Shown here piece by piece: positions 1 to 9,326 of a stretch of 64,000 nucleotides of DNA. Position 1 is the first letter of the stretch. Each line of letters starts with the position of its first letter. The DNA is from JAAELZ01 sp965237485 (lineage in GTDB: Bacteria; Pseudomonadota; Gammaproteobacteria; Arenicellales; Poriferihabitantaceae), in contig CBDEFQ010000009.1 in the NCBI GenBank assembly GCA_965237485.1, positions 806,001 to 870,000 of the forward strand, given 5' to 3'. Below the pieces are notes generated by a model that searched no databases, was not told the origin of the DNA, and was given only the letters and a program-made list of their open reading frames with translations. Made by a program: the position numbers and the translations under genes.

Positions 1-484
1 GATTGGGCCAGTGACGGCACCCAATCGCTTTTATCAAGTACCGCATTGCACTGGCATGGGCTATCGATATCCAAAATTGGAAGCCAAATTAAGGGGGGTT
101 AAAGCCGAAGGCGGCTGGGGTGTGGTATCCACGCAAGAAACCGAAATTCACCCTAGTTCTGACATTTCGCCCGCAAACGAATCACGGCTCTGGGATGAAC
201 AAGACATTCCCACCTTGCAGAGGATGACACAGGCGGTACATGAGCACGGCAGCCTTGCAGCAGTACAACTGGTGCATAACGGTTTGCACACCAGCAATCG
301 CTATAGTCGTTTGCTACCCTTAGCGCCGTCCTCTGCGGTTGTGGATACAAATGACCCGGTCCAAGCGCGGGCTATGGACAAAAGCGATATTAAGCAATTT
401 AGACAATGGCACGTTGATGCTGTGTTACGCGCCAAACGGGCCGGGTTTGATATCGTCTACGTTTATCCTAAAAAACGCAGTTAA
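1..484 (+). pseudogene. Old Yellow Enzyme-type NADH:flavin oxidoreductase fragment (trimethylamine/dimethylglycine dehydrogenase-like)
   Basis: The frame is already open at base 2 and reads IGPVTAPNRFYQVPHC, so the GTG at 11 is internal and the real start lies left of the window. The N-terminal half of the FMN-binding barrel is recognisable (NRFYQVPHC, VKAEGGWGVV, EIHPSSD), typical of the family containing trimethylamine dehydrogenase and the dimethylglycine demethylase DgcA. Homology stops after DIVYVY at about base 466, exactly where the IS1380 inverted repeat begins; the last residues and the stop at 482-484 are IS sequence. The FeS and C-terminal dinucleotide-binding domains are missing, so the product cannot be a working enzyme. 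The exact substrate class is inferred, not proven. Confidence 0.8.
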
Positions 485-2172
485 AGCCTCTCCAATGAGG
501 CCAACATAAACAACCCTTCCATCGTCGCTACTGCCTCCGAGACACTTTAGCCAAGTAAACAGCGGTCATCTGGCGGTTGAAGAATCGTTCCACCAAGATA
601 TTTCTTCATCGCCTCGCTTAGAATGCGGCACCAAACTTGCGCCACGCTCAACTGCGGCGCAATCGCCTTCAATGAATTAAAGACGTGTTGTATTTGGTCA
701 AACGTGTCGCGAATTAAGTCGGCCTTGGCGTGCGTGCTAGTAATCGTCATAGTCTTTTTCCGCCCCGATTCAGTAACGCGCCCCACCGAACTCAGTAATA
801 GCGGTCGACGGGTAATCGCTTCCATCTGTTTGTCTGGGTTAGCCAGCCTAGTGAATATATTCCACCCGTTATAAATCAAGGCAATGATCCGCGCTATAAA
901 GCGACAGGGCTTGATATCGGCGGTAGTAAACCCGCCCCAACCCCAATGGTTCTTGATTTCATCAAAATTGTTTTCGCAGTCGGCTCGATCTCGATAATGT
1001 TGGACGATGCTAATCACCTCATCGTCTAATGAGGTGACCAGAACAGCGTATTCAAACGCGCGAATATCATCCGCTTCTTGCAAAAAACCAAAGCTCTGCT
1101 GGCCTTGACTTTTCTCTTCCAATACCAGCAGCGCGTCCTTTGCTAAACGACGACGAACGATTACCACGCGCCGATGATCGTTCCACGCAGCCAACTTCAA
1201 ACAACTTTCTTTGGCTTCCCAGCCATCGATAACATAATCCCAGCCCGACACGCTATGCTGCTGCTGTATCAGTTGCTTAACGTACTTAGACTTCCTTAGC
1301 TTAAACAAGTAATTGACGCCTCTTTGTTCTGCAGCGCTCATCACATCCTGGGTATCCCAGTCACAATCGCCTCGAATAAAGTGCGGCCAAGATGAACGTG
1401 GCAATCGATCCAACAGCTCCCATAGACCCGGCGAAGAATGACTAGCAGCTACCTCAGTGCCAGACTTGACCTCAACATCCAATACAAGACGAAGATTGGC
1501 AATCATATAGGTGTGATACGTGTGCGAGGGCCGGCCAGGTTTGTGTGGATTATAGCCAACCTTGGCACCTTCTTGATGACCGTATAGCGGTTTAACCGTT
1601 ACGTCACAATCCAATATCCATGGCTGTGTGAGCTAGGGCTCGTAGCAACGCTGCAAATGAGTTTGTAGCCAGGCTATACCTTGTTCCTCATCCATCTTCT
1701 TCAGCGCACGGCGCGCCGAATCGTCGCTAACCGCTTTGGTCATTCCAAGCATTTTGGTGTTGATACGATCGCCCATTAAGCTGGCCATGTGTGCGTAGCA
1801 ATTGTGACCCGAGAGAACAGACAACAAAAATGAGCCCAACACATTGATCTTCTCAGGTGCGTTATTGTTTCGATATTCCAATGGGCAACTGCTCACCCAT
1901 GGCTTAAACAGACCACCAAGTTTTAAATATTGAATGAAAAAAGGCAACGGTCCTATGGGCGTTACTGCCGCTGACGGATCCCATTCAACGTGAATTTTTC
2001 CATCGAACGTTTCAGTCGATAATAAGGTGGAAACAGCGTTTGAAACCTCCGGATTTAGCGCACCCTCTGGGTGAAAGGATTTATCTTTGGCGACCATGGT
2101 GTTTCTCCTTTTAATTCAATTGATTGCAACGATAATACATCCGTTAGTGGAGGTTCAACTGATTTTTCTAGG
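467..2172 (-). mobile_element. IS1380-family insertion sequence, 1706 bp
   Basis: Imperfect inverted repeats bound the element: the left end begins CCTAAAAAACGCAGTTAAAG at 467 and the right end, read on the minus strand from 2172, begins CCTAGAAAAATCAGTTGAAC. The size, the CCT start and the single transposase frame fit IS1380. Flanks are TTTAT on the left and GTAAA on the right, so there is no target duplication. The left flank is an oxidoreductase gene and the right flank a DUF423 gene, which suggests a deletion or recombination after insertion. Confidence 0.8.
547..2097 (-). pseudogene. IS1380-family DDE transposase with in-frame amber stop
   Basis: Two adjacent minus-strand frames, 1633-2097 and 547-1614, are in the same frame and separated only by a TAG at 1633-1635. 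Reading through gives CYEP-stop-LTQPWILDCDVTVK, continuous with the IS1380 family core (D-D-T-V-K, YGHQEGAKVGYNPHKPGR, then GDCDWD). The joined protein would be about 516 residues, the usual family length. The element is therefore probably defective unless the amber codon is suppressed. The gene begins ATG at 2097, inside the right end of the element. Confidence 0.85.
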
Positions 2173-2549
2173 GTAAAAGCGAGTATGAAAGCCAGCCATG
2201 AAAAGACTAGCACCACACCCCCTAACGGAGTAACAAAGCCAAACAGTTTGCTCCCTGTTACAGCCATCAAAAATAGATTGCCTGAGAATAAGATGATGCC
2301 AACAACAAAACCCGATAAAGACCTAATTAACCATTTTGGTTGAGCGGCTTTATCGAATGCTAAAGCACCAATTAAAATCACTGATACGTGATAAAACTGA
2401 TATTCAACGCCAATACGGTATTGGTTTATCGCTGCTTCTGTAAGTTGGCCTTTTAGTGCATGGAAACCGAAAGCACCCAATAACACCGCAATAAAGCCGA
2501 GCAGAGTGCCGAGGCATAGGAAGCGTCTACTTTGCGTTAGATAGCTCAT
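2055..2549 (-). CDS. DUF423 family small membrane protein, 3' end replaced by IS1380 sequence
   Basis: A polytopic membrane protein of the DUF423 (YgdD-like) family: FLGAFGFHALK-type N-terminus and four hydrophobic segments (roughly residues 10-27, 45-62, 73-93 and 100-121). The start chosen is the ATG at 2547-2549, because the extension up to 2606 would read back through the msrA C-terminus. The native frame ends near residue 125 where the IS1380 right end begins (2172); the last 38 or so residues (from LEKSVEPP onward) come from the IS. The membrane core is intact, so the protein may still fold. Function is unknown for the family. It lies 15 bp downstream of msrA and is probably co-transcribed. 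Confidence 0.75.
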   Translation of the reverse strand: MSYLTQSRRFLCLGTLLGFIAVLLGAFGFHALKGQLTEAAINQYRIGVEYQFYHVSVILIGALAFDKAAQPKWLIRSLSGFVVGIILFSGNLFLMAVTGSKLFGFVTPLGGVVLVFSWLAFILAFTLEKSVEPPLTDVLSLQSIELKGETPWSPKINPFTQRVR

Positions 2550-2563
2550 GTAAAAGCTGTGAA

Positions 2564-3196
2564 CTAGCCAACAGAACAAGTCACCCCAGTGCCACCTAGG
2601 CCACAATAACCGCCCGGATTTTTGTGTAAGTATTGTTGGTGCGGTTCTTCAGCATAATAAAATGGCTTCGCGGGCAAGATTTCGGTGTGAATTTTATCCA
2701 TGCCGCTGGCTTGTAAAGCTGCTTGATACACTCGCAAACTCGCCGAAGCAGCGCGCTCCTGTTCATCTGAATAAGTATATATCCCAGAACGATACTGTGT
2801 GCCCGAATCATTGCCTTGGCGGTTTAATTGAGTTGGGTTATGCCCTTCCCAAAATGCCTTGAGCATCGCCTCATAAGAAGTCACGCTTGTGTCATAACCC
2901 ACCCAAACTACTTCATTATGACCTGTTTGGCCGCTGCAGACCTCTCGATACGTCGCATTAGGCGTGTAGCCAGCCGAATAGCCTACCGCAGTGCTCCACA
3001 CACCGGGTAATTGCCAAAACAGCTTTTCCGCACCCCAAAAACAGCCCATTCCAAACATCGCTTGTTCTACGCTTTCTGGCAAGGGTGGCTTGATTGGATT
3101 CTTCAATACCACGTGGCGATCAGTAAGCTGCATTTCTTCACTTCTACCCGGCAGCACTTGGTCTGGCTTAGGTATAATACTTTTAGTTCCAAACAT
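2564..3196 (-). CDS. msrA: Peptide methionine sulfoxide reductase MsrA
   Basis: Reduces methionine-S-sulfoxide in oxidised proteins in the cytoplasm, recycling via thioredoxin. The catalytic motif GCFWG is at residues 51-55 (Cys52). Further family blocks are VGYSAGYTPNATYREVCSGQTGHNEVV and GTQYRSGIY. Probable resolving cysteines lie near residues 198 and 207 in GGYCGLGGTGVTC. The 210-residue length fits E. coli-type MsrA with an N-terminal extension. It is followed closely by the DUF423 gene on the same strand. Confidence 0.97.
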   Translation of the reverse strand: MFGTKSIIPKPDQVLPGRSEEMQLTDRHVVLKNPIKPPLPESVEQAMFGMGCFWGAEKLFWQLPGVWSTAVGYSAGYTPNATYREVCSGQTGHNEVVWVGYDTSVTSYEAMLKAFWEGHNPTQLNRQGNDSGTQYRSGIYTYSDEQERAASASLRVYQAALQASGMDKIHTEILPAKPFYYAEEPHQQYLHKNPGGYCGLGGTGVTCSVG

Positions 3197-3301
3197 AATT
3201 TAACTTCACATTCGTTATGATATGGGCAGATTCTAACTCAACAATCTACCGACCCAAAAATAAGACAACAAGTTTAGGCTATGGTTTAGCTTACGGTTCA
3301 C

Positions 3302-5166
3302 TCATTTCGCATGCTTTTTATAATATTTTGCATTAAGTCGCTTAACTTGGTTGGCCGCCGCTTCGGCATTAAGGGTATTCCCAGCCTGTTGATAAAGTTG
3401 AAACCAAAACACGGTTCGTTGTGGCACTTGAGCCACCAGTTTGCGCAAAATATCTATCGCTACTTTATCTTGTTCGAACTTACTCAACAGCACCCCAGCG
3501 TTATATTGAATTCGAAAGTTTCGGGGTTTGAGATGACTATCGCGCGCGACTGTTGATAAAACATATTCAGCACTTCTAACGATAATTGTTTCTTGGTTGA
3601 TAAGGTATCGTAGACGGCTTGAAGATGTTCCGGCTCACCCATTGGATACAGTTTATTCGCACTATGCATGCCCGCCTTTATTTTTTTGAAACGCGCGGCT
3701 CCAATGGGGTCATTAAATGTTGCTGTTCCGCTAATCAATCGAGATACCTGAAGCATCTTAACATTAGCCTGAAACGGAACCACAACCAAACTATAAAATA
3801 CTAGGACAACGAAACCGCATAAGGTCACTTTTAATACTTTCCATGATAATACGTCTTGGTGCGCAGTCAATTCCCGTGTAGGGCGTAATGTACGCTGGCT
3901 TCCCAGCATAATGACTGCCATAACCGAAAAGAGTAAAAGTTGGCTAGCTAGGGCATCAAACCCCACCAAATTTTTGACGCCATAACAGGCCAGAAAACCC
4001 AACAGCAACGCACGTTGTAGAGGCGTATAGTGAACACGCTTTGCTAGAAGATAAGCTGCAGTCAGTAGGACAAATAAGAATAGTGCCAAACCGACAAAAC
4101 CGTGCGCTACCAGCACATCTAAATAATGGTTATGCGCCCGGTCAAACCACAGGTCAGCATTATCTAGCACGCCAGATTTATAATGCTTAGTAAATTCGGT
4201 TACGTAGGCTTCCGACCCATGGCCAATTATCGGGCGTTGTTTTGCCACATCGATCGCTATTGACCAATTAGCCAAGCGATCTACGGTTGTCTGCTGGCCA
4301 CTAGGAATAAGTAACAAGCGATGAACTAAGCTGCCCTTTTCAAATTGGACACCTTGCAGTAAGGCTGAGGCATTCCACAAGGATGCGCCACACAACAATA
4401 AGACCCCAATAGTTACTGCTCCAAACTTCAGCAAAGTTGGTTTTTTAGCAAAGCCCCACCAACTAAGCCCAGTCACTGGTAGCCCCGCTAATAAACCTGC
4501 TGCAGGGCCACGAGAACCACTGTTATATAAGGCCAGCAACATAAGACTAACCAGTAAAAAGCTGACCCCACCAACAACCCTTTTACGCCTTACAGATTGA
4601 GCCATTTCTAGATGTCGGCTTGCTGAAAAACCCACGACAAAAACGCCCATCGCCATTGCTGACCCTAGATAAATTGGATTACCGAGCAATGACGCGGCTC
4701 GAATATCTTGTTGATATATAGCAATTACCGCTAGCGTAAATAACGTCAAGCACAATGCAATCAAATAACTTGATATGCGCCTCATACTATCCAACGTGCA
4801 AAACAAATACCCCAGCAACAGCAAGGCAAAGCATACGCCCAAACCGCCGTCTAAACGTTCATATGTAGACCAGAATGCGCGCTGAGGATCTGTGCTCAGC
4901 TGGTTACTAATCAATGCCCAGATGCAATACACACAAGCAGCAAGAAACAGAGGTTGCTGAATTAACAGCCGAAATCTAGCTAAGAAATTATCGGAAAATA
5001 GTGCCGCACCTACGCCAAGCAACAATAAAGTTCTTAGCACCCAAACCTTGCTGGTTACATACGGAAAAAGTAACTCTGAATACAGACACAATAATGCCAA
5101 AGGCAGGCACAATGCGATCGCGGCAATTACATAATCTGGAAACCGCGCAATAAATGTCTTATTCAT
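3302..5166 (-). pseudogene. O-antigen ligase / Wzy-like polytopic membrane protein, frameshifted near the C-terminus
   Basis: The main frame (3484-5166, 560 residues) has about a dozen hydrophobic segments and the Wzy_C region typical of O-antigen ligases, including a periplasmic loop with GHGSEAYVTEF and FDRAHNHYLDVLVAHG. These proteins attach or polymerise lipid-linked glycans in the inner membrane. The frame ends FEFNITLGCC-stop at a GGGG run, but the frame starting at 3493 continues with VLLSKFEQDKVAIDILRKLV, a TPR-like C-terminal tail ending at 3302. One inserted base at the G run would give LGVLLSKFEQ. This is either a recent frameshift or a sequence error. The membrane and ligase regions are intact. 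Confidence 0.75.
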
Positions 5167-5204
5167 CCACTCGTTAGCTTATCCGATGTTTACTAATCGA
5201 TGGC

Positions 5205-5849
5205 TTAGTGATCCTGCAATACCACTTCATCACGCGCGGCATGAACCCAATCTTTAACATCCACATCTCCCAGCACGAAATCCATATAGCTTTGGATTGC
5301 TAATGGCACCTTAACTGAATAAGAGTTGAACCTAAAAATCACCGGAGCGAACATGGCATCAACAACACTGAATTGTCCAAATAGCCAAGCCCCCTCGGCG
5401 TTTTTCATGTGCAAAGCGCGTTGCCATAAATAAACAATACGATCTACATCACTTTGGCAATTTTGATCGGTGATTTCATACGCTATATTTAACCGGGTAT
5501 CCATAGATAAGGCATTGCGCAGTGCGCCGTAGCTAGAATGCATCTCTGCCGCCATTGATCTGGCTAAGGCCAAACATTCACCGTCTTTAGGCCATGTATA
5601 TTTCAATTCACGGGTATTGATCAAGTATTCGATAATGGCCAATGAATCCCACACCTGTCGCTGCCCATCGAAGAGCGCGGGAACCGTGCCGTTTGACCCG
5701 TACGGAGCCACTTCGTCCTTAAATGTAGGAGTATCAAACCAAATAATTTTCTCTTCGAAGCAAAGCGCGTTCTTACGCATAAATAACCAAGGCCGTAATG
5801 ACCAGCTCGAATAGTTCTTGTTACCAATAATTAGCGTTAAATCGTTCAT
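5205..5849 (-). CDS. Glutathione S-transferase family protein
   Basis: 214 residues with an N-terminal thioredoxin-like domain: NKNYSSWSLRPWLFM holds the candidate catalytic serine, and GTVPALFDG is the cis-proline loop. WDSLAIIEYL follows, at the glutathione-binding site, and then a helical C-terminal domain with FSVVDAMFAPVIFRF. Family members conjugate or reduce small electrophiles with glutathione in the cytoplasm; the substrate is not predictable here. It is transcribed away from the IS91 element and is probably independent of the membrane gene downstream. Confidence 0.9.
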   Translation of the reverse strand: MNDLTLIIGNKNYSSWSLRPWLFMRKNALCFEEKIIWFDTPTFKDEVAPYGSNGTVPALFDGQRQVWDSLAIIEYLINTRELKYTWPKDGECLALARSMAAEMHSSYGALRNALSMDTRLNIAYEITDQNCQSDVDRIVYLWQRALHMKNAEGAWLFGQFSVVDAMFAPVIFRFNSYSVKVPLAIQSYMDFVLGDVDVKDWVHAARDEVVLQDH

Positions 5850-6206
5850 CTATTTTGCCTCGACAGCTTTCAGTTAGGTGAAATATCCTTAGTTTATAAG
5901 CCGGCTATTTCAACACATATTCGCTCGGCCAAACTAAAATAAAACAAAAGAGTAGACTACTCATAACGAATAAGGATAAGTCGCCGCGCAGCCGCGACTT
6001 TATCCAATTGTTGAACAAGCCCGGGGGGTTACCTCTATTAAGTAAATATATCCGCTACTGGTCCTTGTGACTTTAAGCGTTCAGGGTTTCGCTTAAGATT
6101 GCAGGCGAGTGGGCGTCTCACTCGCCGAGTGATGGTACTTTCTTATTGCATAAAGCTGGGGTCCTCCGTATTAAGTGACTTTAGTGAGCTTGTTGGATCT
6201 AAGCAA

Positions 6207-7244
6207 TTAACCTGATTCGAAGCGACGGCGACAAAAGCCAATGATAACCAGAGGCGTGGCGCAGTGCTTGCAACGCCAAATTGGTCTTTGTCGTTTTGGC
6301 CTGATTGGTCCGGACGGTACAACCACCTGCAAGGCCCATTGCACTCGCTTTAAGGTTTGTTTGGCGTTGCCGTGCACAAAACCGTAATCGCGCACCCGGC
6401 GAAACCCCTTTGGTAGAACGTGTTGCAAAACCAATGCAATGAACGCCTTTGAGTCGAGGCAGCGGGTGCGGGATTTGCCTTTGTTGTCCTGATAACGAAA
6501 GGTGATTTGACCATCGCGATCACTGAGAATATTGTTCTCACTAATAACCCCGCGATACAGATACCGCGAGAGATATTTAAACGCCGGTAAGCCTTTGCCA
6601 ATCTGCTTGCAGTGCACGATCCAGTGTTTTGGGGTGCAGGGAAGATCAAGATCGGCTGCTCGCAAAGCCCGTAGTAGCCGAGCACGGAACACGCAGGCAA
6701 GCGCCTTGCCATTGAACAAGTAGTTGCCGGGCTTGGATTGCCACAACGCTTTGTCCTTTGATAAGCCCCCATTGGGAAACACCACATGCACATGCGGGTG
6801 GTAATCGAGCTTGCGAGTATGGGTGTGTAAAACGGTGCTAAAGCCAATGTGCTCTGCACACTTAATATCGTTCTTGGCGAAGGTTTTAAGCGTACTGGCG
6901 GCGCAATCCATGAGTGCGTCATACACGGTTTTGGAATGGTGCTTGGCTATACGACGCAGTTCATAAGGCAAGGTAAAGGTCACCATAAAGTAATCACAAG
7001 GCAATAATTTTGTGCTCTGGCGATCCAGCCATTCACTGCTGGCATGATTCAGACAGCGAGGGCAACTGCGGTGGCCACAGGAGCGCGGGTGGTTTTGTGA
7101 TTCATTGCACTGGCCACAATGCGTAAGCATAAGACCATATTGGGCCGTGCGGCACCCGCTAATGGCGTTGGCGGCGCTGCGCTCTGCGCCGCCCAACAGG
7201 CACAAAGCATCGGGATGGCGGTTTAGTATCGAGGCGAGTTCCAT
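6207..7244 (-). CDS. IS91-family transposase (HUH Y2 relaxase-like)
   Basis: 345 residues. The N-terminal zinc-binding region contains CGQC, SCGHRSCPRC and related cysteine pairs (about residues 43-64). The HUH metal-binding motif is HPHVHVVFP at residues 149-157, and the two-tyrosine motif is KYLSRYLYRG (Tyr224 and Tyr228). Such enzymes nick one strand and move DNA by rolling-circle transposition. The start overlaps the stop of the upstream recombinase gene (TAATG at 7242-7246), so the two are translationally coupled. Confidence 0.92.
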   Translation of the reverse strand: MELASILNRHPDALCLLGGAERSAANAISGCRTAQYGLMLTHCGQCNESQNHPRSCGHRSCPRCLNHASSEWLDRQSTKLLPCDYFMVTFTLPYELRRIAKHHSKTVYDALMDCAASTLKTFAKNDIKCAEHIGFSTVLHTHTRKLDYHPHVHVVFPNGGLSKDKALWQSKPGNYLFNGKALACVFRARLLRALRAADLDLPCTPKHWIVHCKQIGKGLPAFKYLSRYLYRGVISENNILSDRDGQITFRYQDNKGKSRTRCLDSKAFIALVLQHVLPKGFRRVRDYGFVHGNAKQTLKRVQWALQVVVPSGPIRPKRQRPIWRCKHCATPLVIIGFCRRRFESG

Positions 7245-8143
7245 TAGGCGATCACCTCAAAGTCCAAGCCATCAATCAAGGTGTTTATCCGCGAGCCGGT
7301 GTTGCGTTGCACCACGTCGGTGAGTTGCGTGTAAAGCACCGTTGTCTTGGGACATTCATGGCCCATCTCGCGCTGGATGGCGCGCAAGTGAACGCCTGAC
7401 TCGACCAAGTGTGCGCCATAGCAGTGGCGAAAGGTGTGAATGGTAACGCGCTTATGAATGCCGCAACTTTTGACGATGACCTTAACCGATTTTTGCAAGC
7501 CGCCGCGGTCCATCGGTGCGCTGGCTGAGCGGCGAAGTTGGTTGGTTTTTCCCTGAGGAAATAGCCATTTAGGGTTACGATGACTGGCCCAATAAGTGCG
7601 CAATAAATCGAGCGTTCGATCAGGCAAAAATACAAACCGATCTTTACGACCTTTGCCGCAACGTACATGCACTTTATGGCGAGCACTGTCGATGTCAGCA
7701 ATGGTCAGGTTGAGCGCCTCGCTCAAGCGCAGCCCCATGCTGTACACGCACAAAAGATAAGTTTGGTAACGCGCTTCGCGTGTCTGGTTGATGACGCGGC
7801 CCACTTCCTCCGTCGACAGAATATCAGGCAGAGTTTGAACCCTAGGCGGTTTTACAATCTCTATCCACTGCCAAGATTTGTTGAGAATGTAGCGATAAAA
7901 GAATTGCAGGCCGTTACGGTCGAGTTTTACCGTAGACCAGGAATGGCTGTGCACCAGAGACAAGAAGTAGTCCCGTAATTGTTGTTGGCTGAGCTGGTCG
8001 GGACAACAATCAAAGAACGCCGACACTCGGCGCACAGCTCGCGAATAGCTATCTATAGTTGCGTCGGCTTTGCCTTGCAGGCGAAGTACGTTAATATGTT
8101 GTTGGTAAAGAGAGTCAAAACGAGTTTGATCTGATGAGTTCAT
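7244..8143 (-). CDS. Tyrosine recombinase/integrase of the IS91-type element
   Basis: 299 residues. An N-terminal SAM-like core-binding domain (about 10-95) precedes a catalytic domain with Arg139 (GLRLSEA), HTFR at 236-239, His262 (MGHE) and the nucleophile Tyr271 (VLYTQL). It is a complete XerC/D-like catalytic set. Recombinases of this type often precede the transposase gene in marine IS91-like elements; their role there is not settled. It is translated just ahead of the transposase with a one-base overlap. Confidence 0.9.
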   Translation of the reverse strand: MNSSDQTRFDSLYQQHINVLRLQGKADATIDSYSRAVRRVSAFFDCCPDQLSQQQLRDYFLSLVHSHSWSTVKLDRNGLQFFYRYILNKSWQWIEIVKPPRVQTLPDILSTEEVGRVINQTREARYQTYLLCVYSMGLRLSEALNLTIADIDSARHKVHVRCGKGRKDRFVFLPDRTLDLLRTYWASHRNPKWLFPQGKTNQLRRSASAPMDRGGLQKSVKVIVKSCGIHKRVTIHTFRHCYGAHLVESGVHLRAIQREMGHECPKTTVLYTQLTDVVQRNTGSRINTLIDGLDFEVIA

Positions 8144-8342
8144 TATTTATTCCTATAAAACACACACTCAACATTGAGGGTGATAGGAATAGTGTGCTCG
8201 TTGTTGGCTCTCTTTGCCGCTTAGCGGCTTCGTTCAACAAGTACACTACTACAGTAAAAGCATCGTTCCCAAATAGCGGTTTACATGGAAATTTAACCCA
8301 TATTTTGATATAACTACCGCTTATCTGGTCAAACGAACCGAA

Positions 8343-8480
8343 ATGGATAAAAAAACATTAGAACAATCATCGACCAAAGCCCCTTCAGCACTTCCGAGCT
8401 TAATTAAGGCGTTGGGTTTTATTTTGTTACTCGGCTCGGTCACTTTAGTCAGTTGCGCCTCTGCACTGGTGAGCATTTAG
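8343..8480 (+). CDS. Small single-pass membrane peptide at the head of the TelA operon
   Basis: A 45-residue frame beginning MDKKTLEQSS with one hydrophobic stretch (about residues 20-43, LIKALGFILL... ending SALVSI). It includes LVSC, which looks like a lipobox but is too far from the N-terminus for a normal lipoprotein. It ends 8 bp before the XpaC-like gene in the same direction, which is the main support. There is no strong ribosome binding site. It could be a spurious frame; confidence is low to moderate. Confidence 0.4.
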   Translation: MDKKTLEQSSTKAPSALPSLIKALGFILLLGSVTLVSCASALVSI

Positions 8481-8488
8481 ATTGAGTT

Positions 8489-9325
8489 ATGCCCACACCA
8501 TATAGACAAAAAATCAAGAATAAGCCCGCGCCAATGGGCCCTATTCTGCCGTTTTTGCTGCCGCTGCCGCTGGTGATTACTTTGTTAGCTACGCTATCCA
8601 AAAACCAATTCTTTGCATTTGCAATAAGCCTAACTGCCGCCTGTATGTATGGCTTAAGCGCTTATTTCTTACATCGCGCTGACTATTACCAGCACAAAGC
8701 TAAACGGCGAAAATGGGCACGCCCAACGCGCAAGCCGTGGCGATTATCCGCAGCAATTTTCACGGCAGCGGCCACCGCCTTGCTAGGCTATTTTGTGGTC
8801 GATTATGATTTACTCAATGCAGCTGGAGTCGCTATCATTGCTTTTGCTGGAATGTTAATGCTGTATGGGTTTGACCCGCATTACGAAGACCACTCCAAGG
8901 GGCAGATTGGTGTAACCAGTGATGAACTTATCGATGCGCTTGATGAGGCAGAGGCAAAAATAAACTCTATCGAGCAATCAGCCCGCAAAATTGACAATAT
9001 AGAACTAAGCTCACGCTTAAATAAGGTAGCGCAAAATACCCGTGGTATTTTAGATATCATAGAAGATGATCCAAAAGACTTACGACGCGCACGTAAATTC
9101 CTAAAAGTGTATTTAGACGACGCTCAAAAAGTAGCGCACAAATACAGCACTGCGAAGCACCTGCAAGATAATGAAACGCTTGAAACCAACCTAAGCACGG
9201 TCTTGGGCACGATTGAAAATGTCATTGAAGAACAACGACAAATATTGCTAGACGACGACGTATTAGAATTAGATGTACAAATTGAAGTGTTGCAAACACA
9301 ACTTAAACATGAGGGGATAAGCTAG
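8489..9325 (+). CDS. XpaC-like membrane protein (5-bromo-4-chloroindolyl phosphate hydrolysis family)
   Basis: 278 residues with four predicted membrane segments in the first half (about 18-36, 40-58, 85-104 and 108-126). A basic cytoplasmic loop (HKAKRRKWARPTRKPWR) lies between the second and third. The charged, helical C-terminal half is rich in Asp/Glu and probably coiled-coil. This layout fits the XpaC family, which is commonly encoded next to TelA. The biochemical role is unknown; the family name comes from a Bacillus phenotype. It is separated from telA by one base, so they are co-translated. Confidence 0.8.
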   Translation: MPTPYRQKIKNKPAPMGPILPFLLPLPLVITLLATLSKNQFFAFAISLTAACMYGLSAYFLHRADYYQHKAKRRKWARPTRKPWRLSAAIFTAAATALLGYFVVDYDLLNAAGVAIIAFAGMLMLYGFDPHYEDHSKGQIGVTSDELIDALDEAEAKINSIEQSARKIDNIELSSRLNKVAQNTRGILDIIEDDPKDLRRARKFLKVYLDDAQKVAHKYSTAKHLQDNETLETNLSTVLGTIENVIEEQRQILLDDDVLELDVQIEVLQTQLKHEGIS

Positions 9326-9326
9326 A

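Larger units (their letters stand above)
5974..8241 (-). mobile_element. IS91-type (HUH/Y2) element with associated tyrosine recombinase
   Basis: A two-gene element on the minus strand. At the transposase 3' side there is an imperfect hairpin at 5974-6005 (arms GGATAAGTCGC and GCGACTTTATCC) followed by GTTGAACAAG. IS91 relatives have a replication origin hairpin next to GAAC or CAAG targets, so this is the likely oriIS end. At the other side there is a hairpin GCCGCTTAGCGGC at 8216-8228 followed by GTTCAACAAG, the candidate terIS. A second hairpin, arms GGCGAGTG and CACTCGCC, sits at 6104-6126. The exact ends are estimates. No target duplication is expected for rolling-circle elements. Confidence 0.65.

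Noticed and set aside
6350..6922. 190-codon frame inside the IS91 transposase
   Set aside because: Alternative-frame shadow of the transposase with no family features.
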